This document shows positions 17,741 to 25,498 of a DNA stretch of 64,000 bases, one piece after another (the stretch's first letter is position 1; every line of letters begins with the position of its first letter). The translations under genes and the position numbers were made by a program. Source of the DNA: Clostridia bacterium (GTDB lineage: Bacteria; Bacillota; Clostridia; Christensenellales; Borkfalkiaceae); assembly GCA_017886545.1 (NCBI GenBank), contig JAGHJS010000028.1, positions 116,423-180,422 of the forward strand. Direction: 5' to 3'. The notes under the pieces were generated by a model. It ran no database searches and was not told the DNA's origin. It saw nothing but the letters and a program-made list of their open reading frames with translations.

Positions 17741-18880
17741 TTATTCTTCGGCGGGGACTTCCGCGTTCTCCTCTGCCTGTTCTGCCGCGGCGGGGACGTC
17801 TGATTCCGCCTCTTCTTCCTGACGCAGCGCTTCCAGCTTTGCGGCGGCGCTTTCACTCTTGACGTCTATCTTCCACCCCGTCAGCCGTGCCGCAAGGCGC
17901 GCGTTCTGCCCGTCCCTGCCGATGGCAAGCGAAAGTTTGTCGTCCGGCACGACCGCCATGGCGGACTTTTCGCCCACTTCCGTAACGGAGATGACCTTCG
18001 CGGGCGAAAGCGCCTTTGCAATGAATTCCAGCGGATTTTCGCTCCACTGAATAATATCCACCTTTTCGCCGCCGAGCTCGGCAACGACTGCATTGACGCG
18101 CGCCCCTTTGTTACCGACGCATGCGCCGACCGCGTCCACCTGCGGATCGAGGCTTGCGATCGCCATCTTCGTACGCTGACCGGGCTCGCGCGAAATTTCT
18201 TTGATCACGACGATGCCCGACTTGATCTCCGGCACTTCTTCTTCAAACAGGCGCCGAACGAGCCCCGTCGACGCCCTGGACACAAGCACCTGCGCCCCGC
18301 GGCTGCCCGCCTTAATATTTTTCACATACACTTTGATGCGGTCATTTACTTCGTAATGTTCGCCGGGCACCTGATCCTGCGGAAGCATGATCCCTTCGAC
18401 CTGCCCTTTGCCCAGTTCGACATATACGTTTTTCATGTCGACTTTCCGCACGACACAATTCAGCAGTTCAAATTTTTTGTTGGAGAACTCACTGAGCGTA
18501 TTATCGCGCTCGGTTTCGTGCAGTTTCTGCAGGATGACCTGTTTCGCCGTCTGGGCGGCGATCCTGCCGAAATCCTTCGGCACGAACTCCTCTTCTACAC
18601 GGTCGCCGACCTTATAGCTTTTTTTGATGCGCTGCGCCTCTTCGATGGAGATCTCCGTTTCGCGGTCGATGACTTCTTCTACCGCCGTGCGCACGATATA
18701 ATACTTGATGCTGCACTTTTCAGGATTGATCCGGATATCCACATCCCCGGCAGCGTCGTCGTACTGCTTTTTATAGGCAGAAATCAGAGCCGTACGCAGC
18801 GCCTCGATAAAGACCTCCTGCGGGATCCCCTTCTCCGCTTCCAGATCCGCCAACGCCTCGAAAAATTCCTTGCTTACCAT
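17741..18880 (-). CDS. nusA: Transcription termination/antitermination factor NusA
   Basis: A 379-residue NusA: N-terminal RNAP-binding domain (1 to about 130), S1 domain (ELLNCVVRKVDMKNVYVELGKGQVEGIMLP), then two KH domains (GACVGNKGARVNAVVAELGGEKVDII and LAIGRDGQNARLAARLTGWKIDV). A short acidic tail EEEAESDVPAAAEQAEE follows, without the extra acidic repeats of proteobacterial NusA. It promotes pausing and intrinsic termination in Bacillota. Second gene after the rimP promoter. Confidence 0.97.
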   Translation of the reverse strand: MVSKEFFEALADLEAEKGIPQEVFIEALRTALISAYKKQYDDAAGDVDIRINPEKCSIKYYIVRTAVEEVIDRETEISIEEAQRIKKSYKVGDRVEEEFVPKDFGRIAAQTAKQVILQKLHETERDNTLSEFSNKKFELLNCVVRKVDMKNVYVELGKGQVEGIMLPQDQVPGEHYEVNDRIKVYVKNIKAGSRGAQVLVSRASTGLVRRLFEEEVPEIKSGIVVIKEISREPGQRTKMAIASLDPQVDAVGACVGNKGARVNAVVAELGGEKVDIIQWSENPLEFIAKALSPAKVISVTEVGEKSAMAVVPDDKLSLAIGRDGQNARLAARLTGWKIDVKSESAAAKLEALRQEEEAESDVPAAAEQAEENAEVPAEE

Positions 18881-18922
18881 ACTTTTGTTCTCCGCAAAAA
18901 TAATATAAATATTTTGTACAGG

Positions 18923-19396
18923 TCAATCGAATTCGATCGCCTGCGAGATCTTCACGATCTGTGAAAGGTTTAGTTTGATGCGCTCGCCGCCTTTTTCCAG
19001 CGTGACGTTCTTCCCCTCGGCGCTGTACTCGGCAAGCACCGCCTCAAAAAACTTTTCGCCGCGCAGGGGCGCATACAGTTTTACTTCCACCTTTTTGCCG
19101 ATATTCCGTAAAAAATCGGAATCCTTTTTAAACGGACGATCCAGCCCCGGGCTGCTCACCGTGAACGTATACGGCTGCCCGTACGTCGGGTCCAGCTCGT
19201 CGAGCACGGGGTCGGCTGCGTTGTGGAAGCGTTCGCAGGTATCCAGGTCGATGCCGCCCTCCCGATCCGTATCCAAAAAAACCGTCAGCGTCGGATTTTT
19301 CCCCTGCTTGAAAACGACCTCGTACAGTTCCACGCCGACGGACTCCGCAACGGGGCGGAGCACCTCTTCTATGCTTTGAACGGGCATGACTTTCAT
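18923..19396 (-). CDS. rimP: Ribosome maturation factor RimP
   Basis: A 157-residue RimP, a 30S assembly factor. The N-terminal domain carries GVELYEVVFKQGKNPTLTVFLDTD, the centre VSSPGLDRPFKKDSDFLRNIGKKVEVKLY, and the C-terminal SH3-like part KNVTLEKGGERIKLNLSQIVKI. GGGGAGG precedes the ATG. Transcribed from its own promoter that overlaps the end of the PolC-like gene, with a hairpin leader. Confidence 0.95.
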   Translation of the reverse strand: MKVMPVQSIEEVLRPVAESVGVELYEVVFKQGKNPTLTVFLDTDREGGIDLDTCERFHNAADPVLDELDPTYGQPYTFTVSSPGLDRPFKKDSDFLRNIGKKVEVKLYAPLRGEKFFEAVLAEYSAEGKNVTLEKGGERIKLNLSQIVKISQAIEFD

Positions 19397-19421
19397 GCAG
19401 GATACCTCCCCATAAAAAGAT

Positions 19422-19445
19422 TTGAGAGCGGTGACCCACTCTCAA
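19422..19445 (-). ncRNA. rimP leader-like hairpin
   Basis: TTGAGAG (19422-19428) pairs with CTCTCAA (19439-19445), with further possible GGGT/ACC pairing in the loop. On the minus strand ATCTTTTTA follows at once, like an attenuator in the 5' leader. Structured leaders before rimP are known in Bacillota; the match to that family is by position and shape only. Confidence 0.5.
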
Positions 19446-19472
19446 TTCCACGCTAACCTATTCATTGCCAAT

Positions 19473-19501
19473 ATTGTACCATATCTTTACGCTTTTGGCA
19501 A
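19473..19501 (-). promoter_or_regulatory. rimP-nusA operon promoter
   Basis: Minus strand TTGCCA (19496-19501), 17 bases, TACAAT (19473-19478). The -35 box lies inside the last codons of the PolC-like gene. Confidence 0.75.
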
Positions 19502-21022
19502 GCATTTTTTCGCTTTTATCATCTCGATGAAGATTTTCGCAGTGGCGAGCGCGTCGTCCGCCGCACGGTGATGATTGAACGTGATGCCGTAGTGATCCGC
19601 CAGCGTATTCAGTTTATAATTGCTCAGGTACAGAAAACTCTGCGCAATGGAGACCGTGTCGTAGACCTTCTGCTCGAACATATACCCTTCTTCTTCGCCG
19701 TAATACCGAACGAACTTGGAATCGAAGGGCGCGTTGTGCGCCACGAGCAGGCAGCCGTCGCAGAATTTGTAAAAATCGGGGATGACCTCGGCGATCTTCG
19801 GCGCGTCCGCGAGCATATCGTCGGTGATGCCGGTCAGTTTTACGATCTCCGCGTCGAGCTTTCGCTCGGGGTTCACGAGCGTGGAAAACTGTTCGCGGAT
19901 CTCCCCGCCTATGATCTTTACCGCGCCAATCTCGGTGATCGCGTCCATGCGGCCGCTTGCGGGCGAAGTGTTCAGCCCCGTCGTTTCCAGGTCGAAAACG
20001 ACAAATGTGTTCTTTACAAGGTCGTCGGGCAGGGCGCGCTGTTCAAAGAGATTGAGCTGATTGTAGTCGGTTATGCGCACGGGCGAAACGCGCGTATAGT
20101 GCGCGGGGGCAGACTTGCTCTTCCGCTTTTCGGGCACGAACCCCTCCGGTACGGTGCCGCGGTTGATATAGCGCGCCGTAAAGCCGAGGGAACCGTTGTA
20201 CAGTTCGTTCGCGCCCGTGCAGACGATGGAATCGCCCTGTTTGAGCTCCAGGATCTTCTCCTCCGTCTTTTTGCGGAGAAAGTAGGAAAAACCAAGCGTT
20301 CCCGTCGTGTCGCTGATGGAAAAACGAAGGTACCTCTTCCCTTTCTGCGTCGTGCGCTCCTGCACGAAGGTGATCTCGCCGCAGACGGTGAGCGACTGGC
20401 TCTGAAAATCGCAGTCCGCTATATAGGTTGCGATCTTCGGCGTGGAAGGTTCGTCGATCGGCTCAAAATTTTCGACGCGGAACGTACGCACGGGCAGCGC
20501 CTCCTGCACGGTCGGCTCCTCTTCTTCCGGCTCTTCCTCCTCGTCTTGACGCTCCTTCACCTTATCTGCATATGCGCCTTCAAACCTGCCGCAGAAATTG
20601 CGGGAGAGCATCGCCTCGATGTCGGGCAGCAGCCGTTCGTCCCGTTCAAAAAAGGAGCGTTCCTGCCCGTCCACCCCGAGCGTGAAACGGATGGGGTCGC
20701 CGAGCGTGACCCCGATGTCCTCCGCCGCGATGCAGGCGGACGCGGCAGCGCGCGTTGCGGCAAGATAGGTTTTGATCTTGTTGCGGACGAGCTGTTCATC
20801 CGCGACCAGCTTGATGAAGCGCACCCTCGCGCGCAGCGCCTGCGGAACGGCGGCGCGCACGGCGGCAAGCGCCGCCTTTTCGTCCTCTTCGGTATGCGGC
20901 AGGTCGGTGACCAGCTCAAAGGTGCAGATGTTCGACGCGCGGTCGACTTCGATCGCGCGCAGCACGGCGTGCCGCAGCCCTTCGCTCGCATGCACGCGCG
21001 TCAAAAATTCCTGTTCGTTCAT
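19487..21022 (-). CDS. PolC-like protein lacking PHP and polymerase: N-domain, OB fold, DnaQ-type exonuclease
   Basis: A 511-residue protein in the slot where Bacillota keep polC (ispG-polC-rimP). Residues 1 to about 150 resemble the PolC N-terminal domain, about 155-172 is an acidic linker, about 205-290 an OB fold (GEITFVQERTTQKGKRYLRFSISD), and about 338-505 a complete DEDDh exonuclease: FDLETTGL (Asp344, Glu346), VAHNAPFDSKF (Asp434) and HHRAADDALA (His485, Asp490). It ends there: the PHP halves and the C-family polymerase of the roughly 1,440-residue PolC are absent and no remnant follows. It should be a 3'-5' exonuclease, perhaps a proofreading or repair factor. ispG stops two bases before its ATG. 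Confidence 0.85.
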   Translation of the reverse strand: MNEQEFLTRVHASEGLRHAVLRAIEVDRASNICTFELVTDLPHTEEDEKAALAAVRAAVPQALRARVRFIKLVADEQLVRNKIKTYLAATRAAASACIAAEDIGVTLGDPIRFTLGVDGQERSFFERDERLLPDIEAMLSRNFCGRFEGAYADKVKERQDEEEEPEEEEPTVQEALPVRTFRVENFEPIDEPSTPKIATYIADCDFQSQSLTVCGEITFVQERTTQKGKRYLRFSISDTTGTLGFSYFLRKKTEEKILELKQGDSIVCTGANELYNGSLGFTARYINRGTVPEGFVPEKRKSKSAPAHYTRVSPVRITDYNQLNLFEQRALPDDLVKNTFVVFDLETTGLNTSPASGRMDAITEIGAVKIIGGEIREQFSTLVNPERKLDAEIVKLTGITDDMLADAPKIAEVIPDFYKFCDGCLLVAHNAPFDSKFVRYYGEEEGYMFEQKVYDTVSIAQSFLYLSNYKLNTLADHYGITFNHHRAADDALATAKIFIEMIKAKKCLPKA

Positions 21023-21023
21023 T

Positions 21024-22070
21024 CTACCCTTCCTCTAAGCAGGCGCGCACTTCCCGCAAGAATACGTCCTCCGCGTCCTCGCGCGGAACGCTGCGGACGA
21101 TCTCGCCCTTTTTGAAGATAACGCAGTTTTCGCGCCCGCCCGCAATGCCGAGGTCGCAGTCCTTCGCCTCGCCCGGCCCGTTCACCGCGCAGCCCATCAC
21201 GGCGATCTTGCGGCGCACCTTTGCCCCGAACGTGAGCCGTTCGACTTCCTGCGCAAGGCGCATGCTCTCCCACTCGCACCGCCCGCAGGTCGGGCAGGAA
21301 ATGACGTCTACGAACTCTTTTTCCAGCCCGCAGGCGCGCAGGATGCGCTTCGCCGCGTATACCTCTTCCACGGGGTCGTCGGTCAGCGAAACGCGGATGG
21401 TGTCGCCGATCCCATCGAGGAGCAGCGCGCCGATGCCTACGCTGCTTTTGACGATGCCGCTCTCACGCGTGCCCGCCTCCGTCACGCCGACGTGGAGCGG
21501 GTATTCCGTGCGCGCGGCGAGCAGCCTGTACGCCTCTACCGTGAGCGGCACGGAGGACGCTTTGACGGAGATCGCGATTCTTTCCACACCGTGCCGTTCC
21601 AAAAGCGAAACGCCGTGCAGGGCGCTTTCGACGAGGGCGCGGGCACTCCGCCCGTACTTCTCAAAATATTCGCGCTCGATGCTGCCCGTGTTCGCCCCGA
21701 CGCGCACGGGAACACGGTGCGCGCGCACGCAGTCGGCGACCAGCGTCACCTTCTCTTCCCCGCCGATGTTCCCGGGGTTGATGCGGATCTTATCCGCGCC
21801 GTTCTCTACCGAGAGCACGGCGAGCTTTGCCGAAAAATGGATGTCCGCCACGACGGGGAGCGGCGTACGGTCTTTGACGGCGCGGACGGCGCGCGCGTCC
21901 GCCTCATCGCGGACGGCGACGCGCACGATCTCGCACCCCGCCTCCGCAAGGCGGGCGATCTGCGCCGAAGTCGCTTCTACATCGGCGGTGTGCGTCGTCG
22001 TCATAGACTGCACGCGCACGGGCGCCCCGCCGCCGAGCGTGACCCCGCCGACGTTTATTTGTTTGCTCAT
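21024..22070 (-). CDS. ispG: 4-hydroxy-3-methylbut-2-enyl diphosphate synthase (IspG/GcpE)
   Basis: A 348-residue IspG, the [4Fe-4S] enzyme of the MEP isoprenoid pathway converting MEcPP to HMBPP. N-terminal TIM barrel: GGAPVRVQSMTTT, VVADIHFSAKLA, KIRINPGNIG. Cluster ligands lie in ISCPTCGRC and VMGCAVNGPGEAKDCD. ATG 22070 is chosen over a GTG nine bases upstream because GGAGG is eight bases before it. Immediately followed by the PolC-like gene. Confidence 0.96.
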   Translation of the reverse strand: MSKQINVGGVTLGGGAPVRVQSMTTTHTADVEATSAQIARLAEAGCEIVRVAVRDEADARAVRAVKDRTPLPVVADIHFSAKLAVLSVENGADKIRINPGNIGGEEKVTLVADCVRAHRVPVRVGANTGSIEREYFEKYGRSARALVESALHGVSLLERHGVERIAISVKASSVPLTVEAYRLLAARTEYPLHVGVTEAGTRESGIVKSSVGIGALLLDGIGDTIRVSLTDDPVEEVYAAKRILRACGLEKEFVDVISCPTCGRCEWESMRLAQEVERLTFGAKVRRKIAVMGCAVNGPGEAKDCDLGIAGGRENCVIFKKGEIVRSVPREDAEDVFLREVRACLEEG

Positions 22071-22175
22071 CCCGCGCACCTCCCTGCTTTCTGCCGCTTT
22101 TTATATGCCTGCCTACGCGCCGCGCCTTTTAGCTTGGCAAAAAACGAGGCGCTTCTCTGCAAAAGCTGAAAAGAA

Positions 22176-22196
22176 AAAAGCCCTATTCGGGCTTTT
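22176..22196 (-). terminator. nrdR terminator
   Basis: Minus-strand AAAAGCCC-GAATA-GGGCTTTT followed by TTCTTTTC. The nrdR stop codon TAG lies in the loop. Confidence 0.75.
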
Positions 22197-22674
22197 CCCG
22201 CTCCGCCGCGATCTTGCGCTCGCTCTCCTTCATCATGGATTCAAGCTCGCTCATGAACGACGGAATATCCTTGAACTGCCGATAGACCGAAGCGTAGCGC
22301 ACATAGGCGACTTCGTCTATCTTTTTCAGCCCGTCCATCACCATTTCGCCGATACGCTTGGAGGAGATCTCCTGCTCCAGCGAATTGTACACCTGTTTTT
22401 TGATGTCGTCGACCAGCTTGTCGATCTTCGCCATGGGCACGGGCCGCTTTTCGCATGCCTTGATGATGCCGTTTTTGATCTTGCCGGGGTCGAACGCCTG
22501 GCGGTTGCCGCCGTTTTTGACGACGAGCACGGGCGATGTTTCAATGGTCTCGTAGGTCGTGAACCGCCGTCCGCACTGCATACACTCGCGCCTGCGGCGG
22601 ATGGTCCTGCCTTCGTCGGTGGAGCGGCTGTCGATCACCTTGCTCTCGGTGCAGCCGCAGTACATACACTTCAT
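22183..22674 (-). CDS. nrdR: Transcriptional repressor NrdR
   Basis: A 163-residue NrdR, which represses ribonucleotide reductase genes when dATP/ATP is bound. The N-terminal zinc ribbon [24 protein letters not shown] has four Cys, followed by the ATP-cone domain ([30 protein letters not shown]). ATG 22674 follows AGGAGG. An NrdR-box-like palindrome lies just downstream of its own promoter. Confidence 0.96.
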   Translation of the reverse strand: MKCMYCGCTESKVIDSRSTDEGRTIRRRRECMQCGRRFTTYETIETSPVLVVKNGGNRQAFDPGKIKNGIIKACEKRPVPMAKIDKLVDDIKKQVYNSLEQEISSKRIGEMVMDGLKKIDEVAYVRYASVYRQFKDIPSFMSELESMMKESERKIAAEREKPE

Positions 22675-22715
22675 GACACGCCTCCTATCTTCTGCCCGTA
22701 TCGTTCCCGAACGGC

Positions 22716-22769
22716 ACACAATCCCTTGTGTTTCCGTTTTATTGTACCACGAAATAATGATTTTGTAAA
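22716..22769 (-). promoter_or_regulatory. nrdR promoter with NrdR-box-like operator
   Basis: TTTACA (22764-22769), 17 bases, TACAAT (22741-22746) on the minus strand. ACACAAGGGATTGTGT (22716-22731) follows at about +3 to +18. It matches the published NrdR box pattern (acaCwAtATaTwGtgt) at 13 of 16 positions, differing only in the centre. Confidence 0.6.
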
Positions 22770-22824
22770 GCGTTTGGAAAAGTTTGGGCGCAAACGCCTG
22801 CTCAAATAGCGGATCGCTTACCGT

Positions 22825-23028
22825 TCAGTCCTCTTTCCCGAACAAAAAATCGAGCGATACCTCGAAATATTCGCTCAGGATCAAAAGCATGGACATGGAC
22901 GGCTCCTGCTTGTCGCACTCCCAGCAATGCACCGCGTTCCCGCTCACGTTGAGGATAGCAGCAAGCTGCTTTTGCGTGATCCCCTTTTCCGTCCGCAATT
23001 CTTTTAACCGTTCGCCAAATTCTTTCAT
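22825..23028 (-). CDS. Small XRE-family repressor
   Basis: A 67-residue single-domain HTH_3 protein: MKEFGERLKELRTEKGITQKQLAAILNVSGNAVHCWECDKQEPSM, then LLILSEYFEVSLDFLFG. Start ATG 23028 matches the family N-terminus. It is divergent to the PH-domain/lipoprotein pair, with two copies of CACGA-N3-TCGTG between them: one 12 bp before its own start, one between the -35 and -10 of the divergent promoter. Probably represses both directions. Confidence 0.85.
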   Translation of the reverse strand: MKEFGERLKELRTEKGITQKQLAAILNVSGNAVHCWECDKQEPSMSMLLILSEYFEVSLDFLFGKED

Positions 23029-23040
23029 GCCTGCACAATA

Positions 23041-23090
23041 CACGAATTTCGTGATTTTTTCTTGACAATCACGATTTTCGTGATTATAAT
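23041..23090 (+). promoter_or_regulatory. Promoter of the PH/MBG cassette with two matched operators
   Basis: TTGACA (23062-23067), 17 bases, TATAAT (23085-23090): a consensus promoter. The spacer is the inverted repeat ATCACGATTTTCGTGAT (23068-23084). A second copy, CACGAATTTCGTG (23041-23053), lies upstream towards the XRE gene. Spacing and arms are identical (CACGA-N3-TCGTG). Confidence 0.8.
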
Positions 23091-23120
23091 AAAGACATCT
23101 TACAAAGGAGGATATGAAAA

Positions 23121-23528
23121 ATGCAACCAAATTATATAGCGGGCAAAAGCGTGTGGGGAGAGTGCGGCGGCACGGTATTCCTGTGCTTTTTGTTCTTTTG
23201 GCTCATCGTACCGCTGATCATCGGCATTTGCCTGATCGTCAAGGTGAAAAAATTCCGTCTGGAATTTTATGATACCTATATCCTGACGTACGAAGGTCTT
23301 CTTTCCACGAGCGAACACAGAAGCCTTTTAACGACGATCGTCGGCGTACGCATCGACCAAACCTTCGGCGGGCACCTCTTCAATTACGGCGATCTGCATG
23401 TCGATGTCGTTGGCAAATGGGACGTGAACACGCATGCGATAAAAGACCCTGCTTCGCTGAAACACTACCTTGAAACCCTGATGAGCCGCACCGACCCGCG
23501 CATACTGAATCAGGTACTTGCAAATTAA
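23121..23528 (+). CDS. Small membrane protein with bacterial PH-like domain
   Basis: A 135-residue protein. Residues about 17-42 form one hydrophobic segment (CFLFFWLIVPLIIGICLIV), followed by a PH-fold-like region: FRLEFYDTYILTYEGLLSTSEHRSLLTTIVGVRIDQTFGGHLFNYGDLHVDV, the pattern of bPH_2 domains. AAGGAGG lies nine bases before the ATG. First gene of an XRE-controlled pair with the MBG-repeat lipoprotein; probably acts at the membrane. Function unknown. Confidence 0.7.
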   Translation: MQPNYIAGKSVWGECGGTVFLCFLFFWLIVPLIIGICLIVKVKKFRLEFYDTYILTYEGLLSTSEHRSLLTTIVGVRIDQTFGGHLFNYGDLHVDVVGKWDVNTHAIKDPASLKHYLETLMSRTDPRILNQVLAN

Positions 23529-23543
23529 ATGCGGAGGCATAAA

Positions 23544-25400
23544 ATGAATACAGTAAAAAGAATCGTTTTGGCTGTCCTATGCGGGCTTTTTGCTTTGGCT
23601 TTAGTCGGGTGCGGCGGAAACGGCAACGATCCCGACGGAGGCGGGCAAGAACCGCCGCAGAAGCAAGAATTTACAGGGATCACCCTGAACGACGCCTCAT
23701 TTACCTACAACGGAGAACCGCACAGCCTTTCCATAAGCGGCACCCTCCCCTCGGGCGCGGAAGTTTCCTACCAAGGAAATGCGCAAGTCAATGCAGGCGA
23801 ATATACGGTGACCGCCACGTTGACGCATGAAGAGTATAACACAAAAGAGCTCAGCGCAACGCTCACCATCGTAAAAGCCGATTTTCCGGGGATCGCCTTT
23901 GAGGGCGATACCGTTCTCTATGACGGAGAGGCGCATTCACTTCAAATCAGCGGTTCGCTTCCCGAAGGGACACAGGTCAGCTATACAAACAACGACCAGA
24001 CGGAAGCGGGCGAATATACCGTGACGGCTGTGCTTACAAACCCGAATTTTAACACCCTTACGCTGACTGCCACACTGCGCATCTATACCGTAGGCGATAT
24101 TGCCGCGGATATTCTCGGTTCGATCTTCGAACGCCCCGCCCCGTGGAGCTTTTTACCCTCCGCCTTTGCCGAGGAGAACATGGCGTACACGGCTTTGCCG
24201 CCGAGCGATACGGATGATTTTGCGGATGGCGTAAGCGTAACGCAGATCGGGCAACGGGCGATCGGAAAACAGCTGAACGTATTGTACGACGGGCTCGGAA
24301 CAGCGGAAACAGCCCTCAGCGTTGCAAACGTTATTTTTACGGCGGGAGAAACGATCGCCTCCGTCTATCAGGAATTTATCGATAAAAACCCGAACGATCA
24401 CGACAGTTTTGTCGGCTCGGTCACCATCGCAGGCGTCCCCTTCCGCTTAAAAATCGAGCAGCAGACCGATCAGGTAACGCTGCTCGCCGGCAACGACACT
24501 GTCTCCGTTGAACTTATTTCAAACAAGTCAGCCGATGCAGCATATACGAACAGCGGCAGGATCCAGCTTACAAACGGCATCGCGCTCAAATATGAAGCGA
24601 ACGAAACGGAGTTGAAACTCGCCGTAAAATTTACGGTCGGCGGTATCGGCATTTTGCAGCAGATTGAATTTATACGGAGCGGAAACGCCGTGCTTGGCTA
24701 TCTGTATGAATACTATGGAGCGGAAAGCGTTGCCATTAAAACTTCTGCGCTGCTCTATTCGGACGCACAGGTGACCGCCGTCATCTCCAACAAACGCGAA
24801 TCGGACGATTTGCTGATCGACGCGTACCTTGAAGTGTATGACTCCGCAACCGCCGCAATGATCGGAAGCGAAGTTACGGAGACGGTGAAACTAGTAGACT
24901 ACGACACCTATTGGTTCCCTCTTGCCAGCGTCGGCGGCATGAGCACCGTTCGCGTGACGGAAGACGACGACGAAAACGACAACAACTCGTTCCAGCCACA
25001 TACCGTATATGTCAACAGCAGCGCCTCGCCTTTCTCCTATAAAACCGTCAGCGGGCTTACCCTGCGCAACCCTTCGCGCCGATTCGATATTGAAATGAAA
25101 GAGGTGTGGTATATCGTCGCCGAACAGGACGGCAGCGGCGGTACGAGCTATACAAAAGAAAAAGCGCTCGTTCCGATGCTGTTTGTGCAAACCGATCAGA
25201 CGGACACTTTTTCGGCCGATGTTGCCGAACGCAACGAAGAGCTTGCTCTCTCTTTGAACACGGCATCCGAATCGACCACACGTGCTCTCTTTGCGCAGCT
25301 CCTGGACAGCTATACCGCGATCAAGGAAAACCTGACCTATTCTACGATCAATGATTATATCGGTGAAAACGATCCTTTCCTTGATACAGAAACCGCCTGA
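23544..25400 (+). CDS. Lipoprotein with two MBG-like repeats
   Basis: A 618-residue protein from ATG 23544 (GGAGG six bases upstream). Signal peptide with lipobox LVGC, Cys23. Two tandem repeats of about 70 residues (about 43-112 and 113-181) share FTYNGEPHSL / VLYDGEAHSL, SG.LP.G..VSY and AGEYTVTA.LT, the MBG-domain pattern of surface proteins. The remaining roughly 430 residues have no family I recognise. Secreted and lipid-anchored by prediction. Co-transcribed with the PH-domain gene. Confidence 0.78.
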   Translation: MNTVKRIVLAVLCGLFALALVGCGGNGNDPDGGGQEPPQKQEFTGITLNDASFTYNGEPHSLSISGTLPSGAEVSYQGNAQVNAGEYTVTATLTHEEYNTKELSATLTIVKADFPGIAFEGDTVLYDGEAHSLQISGSLPEGTQVSYTNNDQTEAGEYTVTAVLTNPNFNTLTLTATLRIYTVGDIAADILGSIFERPAPWSFLPSAFAEENMAYTALPPSDTDDFADGVSVTQIGQRAIGKQLNVLYDGLGTAETALSVANVIFTAGETIASVYQEFIDKNPNDHDSFVGSVTIAGVPFRLKIEQQTDQVTLLAGNDTVSVELISNKSADAAYTNSGRIQLTNGIALKYEANETELKLAVKFTVGGIGILQQIEFIRSGNAVLGYLYEYYGAESVAIKTSALLYSDAQVTAVISNKRESDDLLIDAYLEVYDSATAAMIGSEVTETVKLVDYDTYWFPLASVGGMSTVRVTEDDDENDNNSFQPHTVYVNSSASPFSYKTVSGLTLRNPSRRFDIEMKEVWYIVAEQDGSGGTSYTKEKALVPMLFVQTDQTDTFSADVAERNEELALSLNTASESTTRALFAQLLDSYTAIKENLTYSTINDYIGENDPFLDTETA

Positions 25401-25452
25401 ACAAGTATACCGCACTTTTTTAGGCGTGCGGCAAACTGTATAAAAAATATTA

Positions 25453-25481
25453 CGCCCCGAACGTCGAAGACGTTCGGGGCG
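25453..25481. terminator. Bidirectional terminator between the MBG lipoprotein gene and purL
   Basis: GCCCCGAACGTC-GAA-GACGTTCGGGGC, a 12-13-bp stem. Plus strand continues CGGCTTTTT; minus strand continues TAATATTTTTTA. It ends the purine operon. Confidence 0.85.
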
Positions 25482-25498
25482 CGGCTTTTTGTTCTCTT

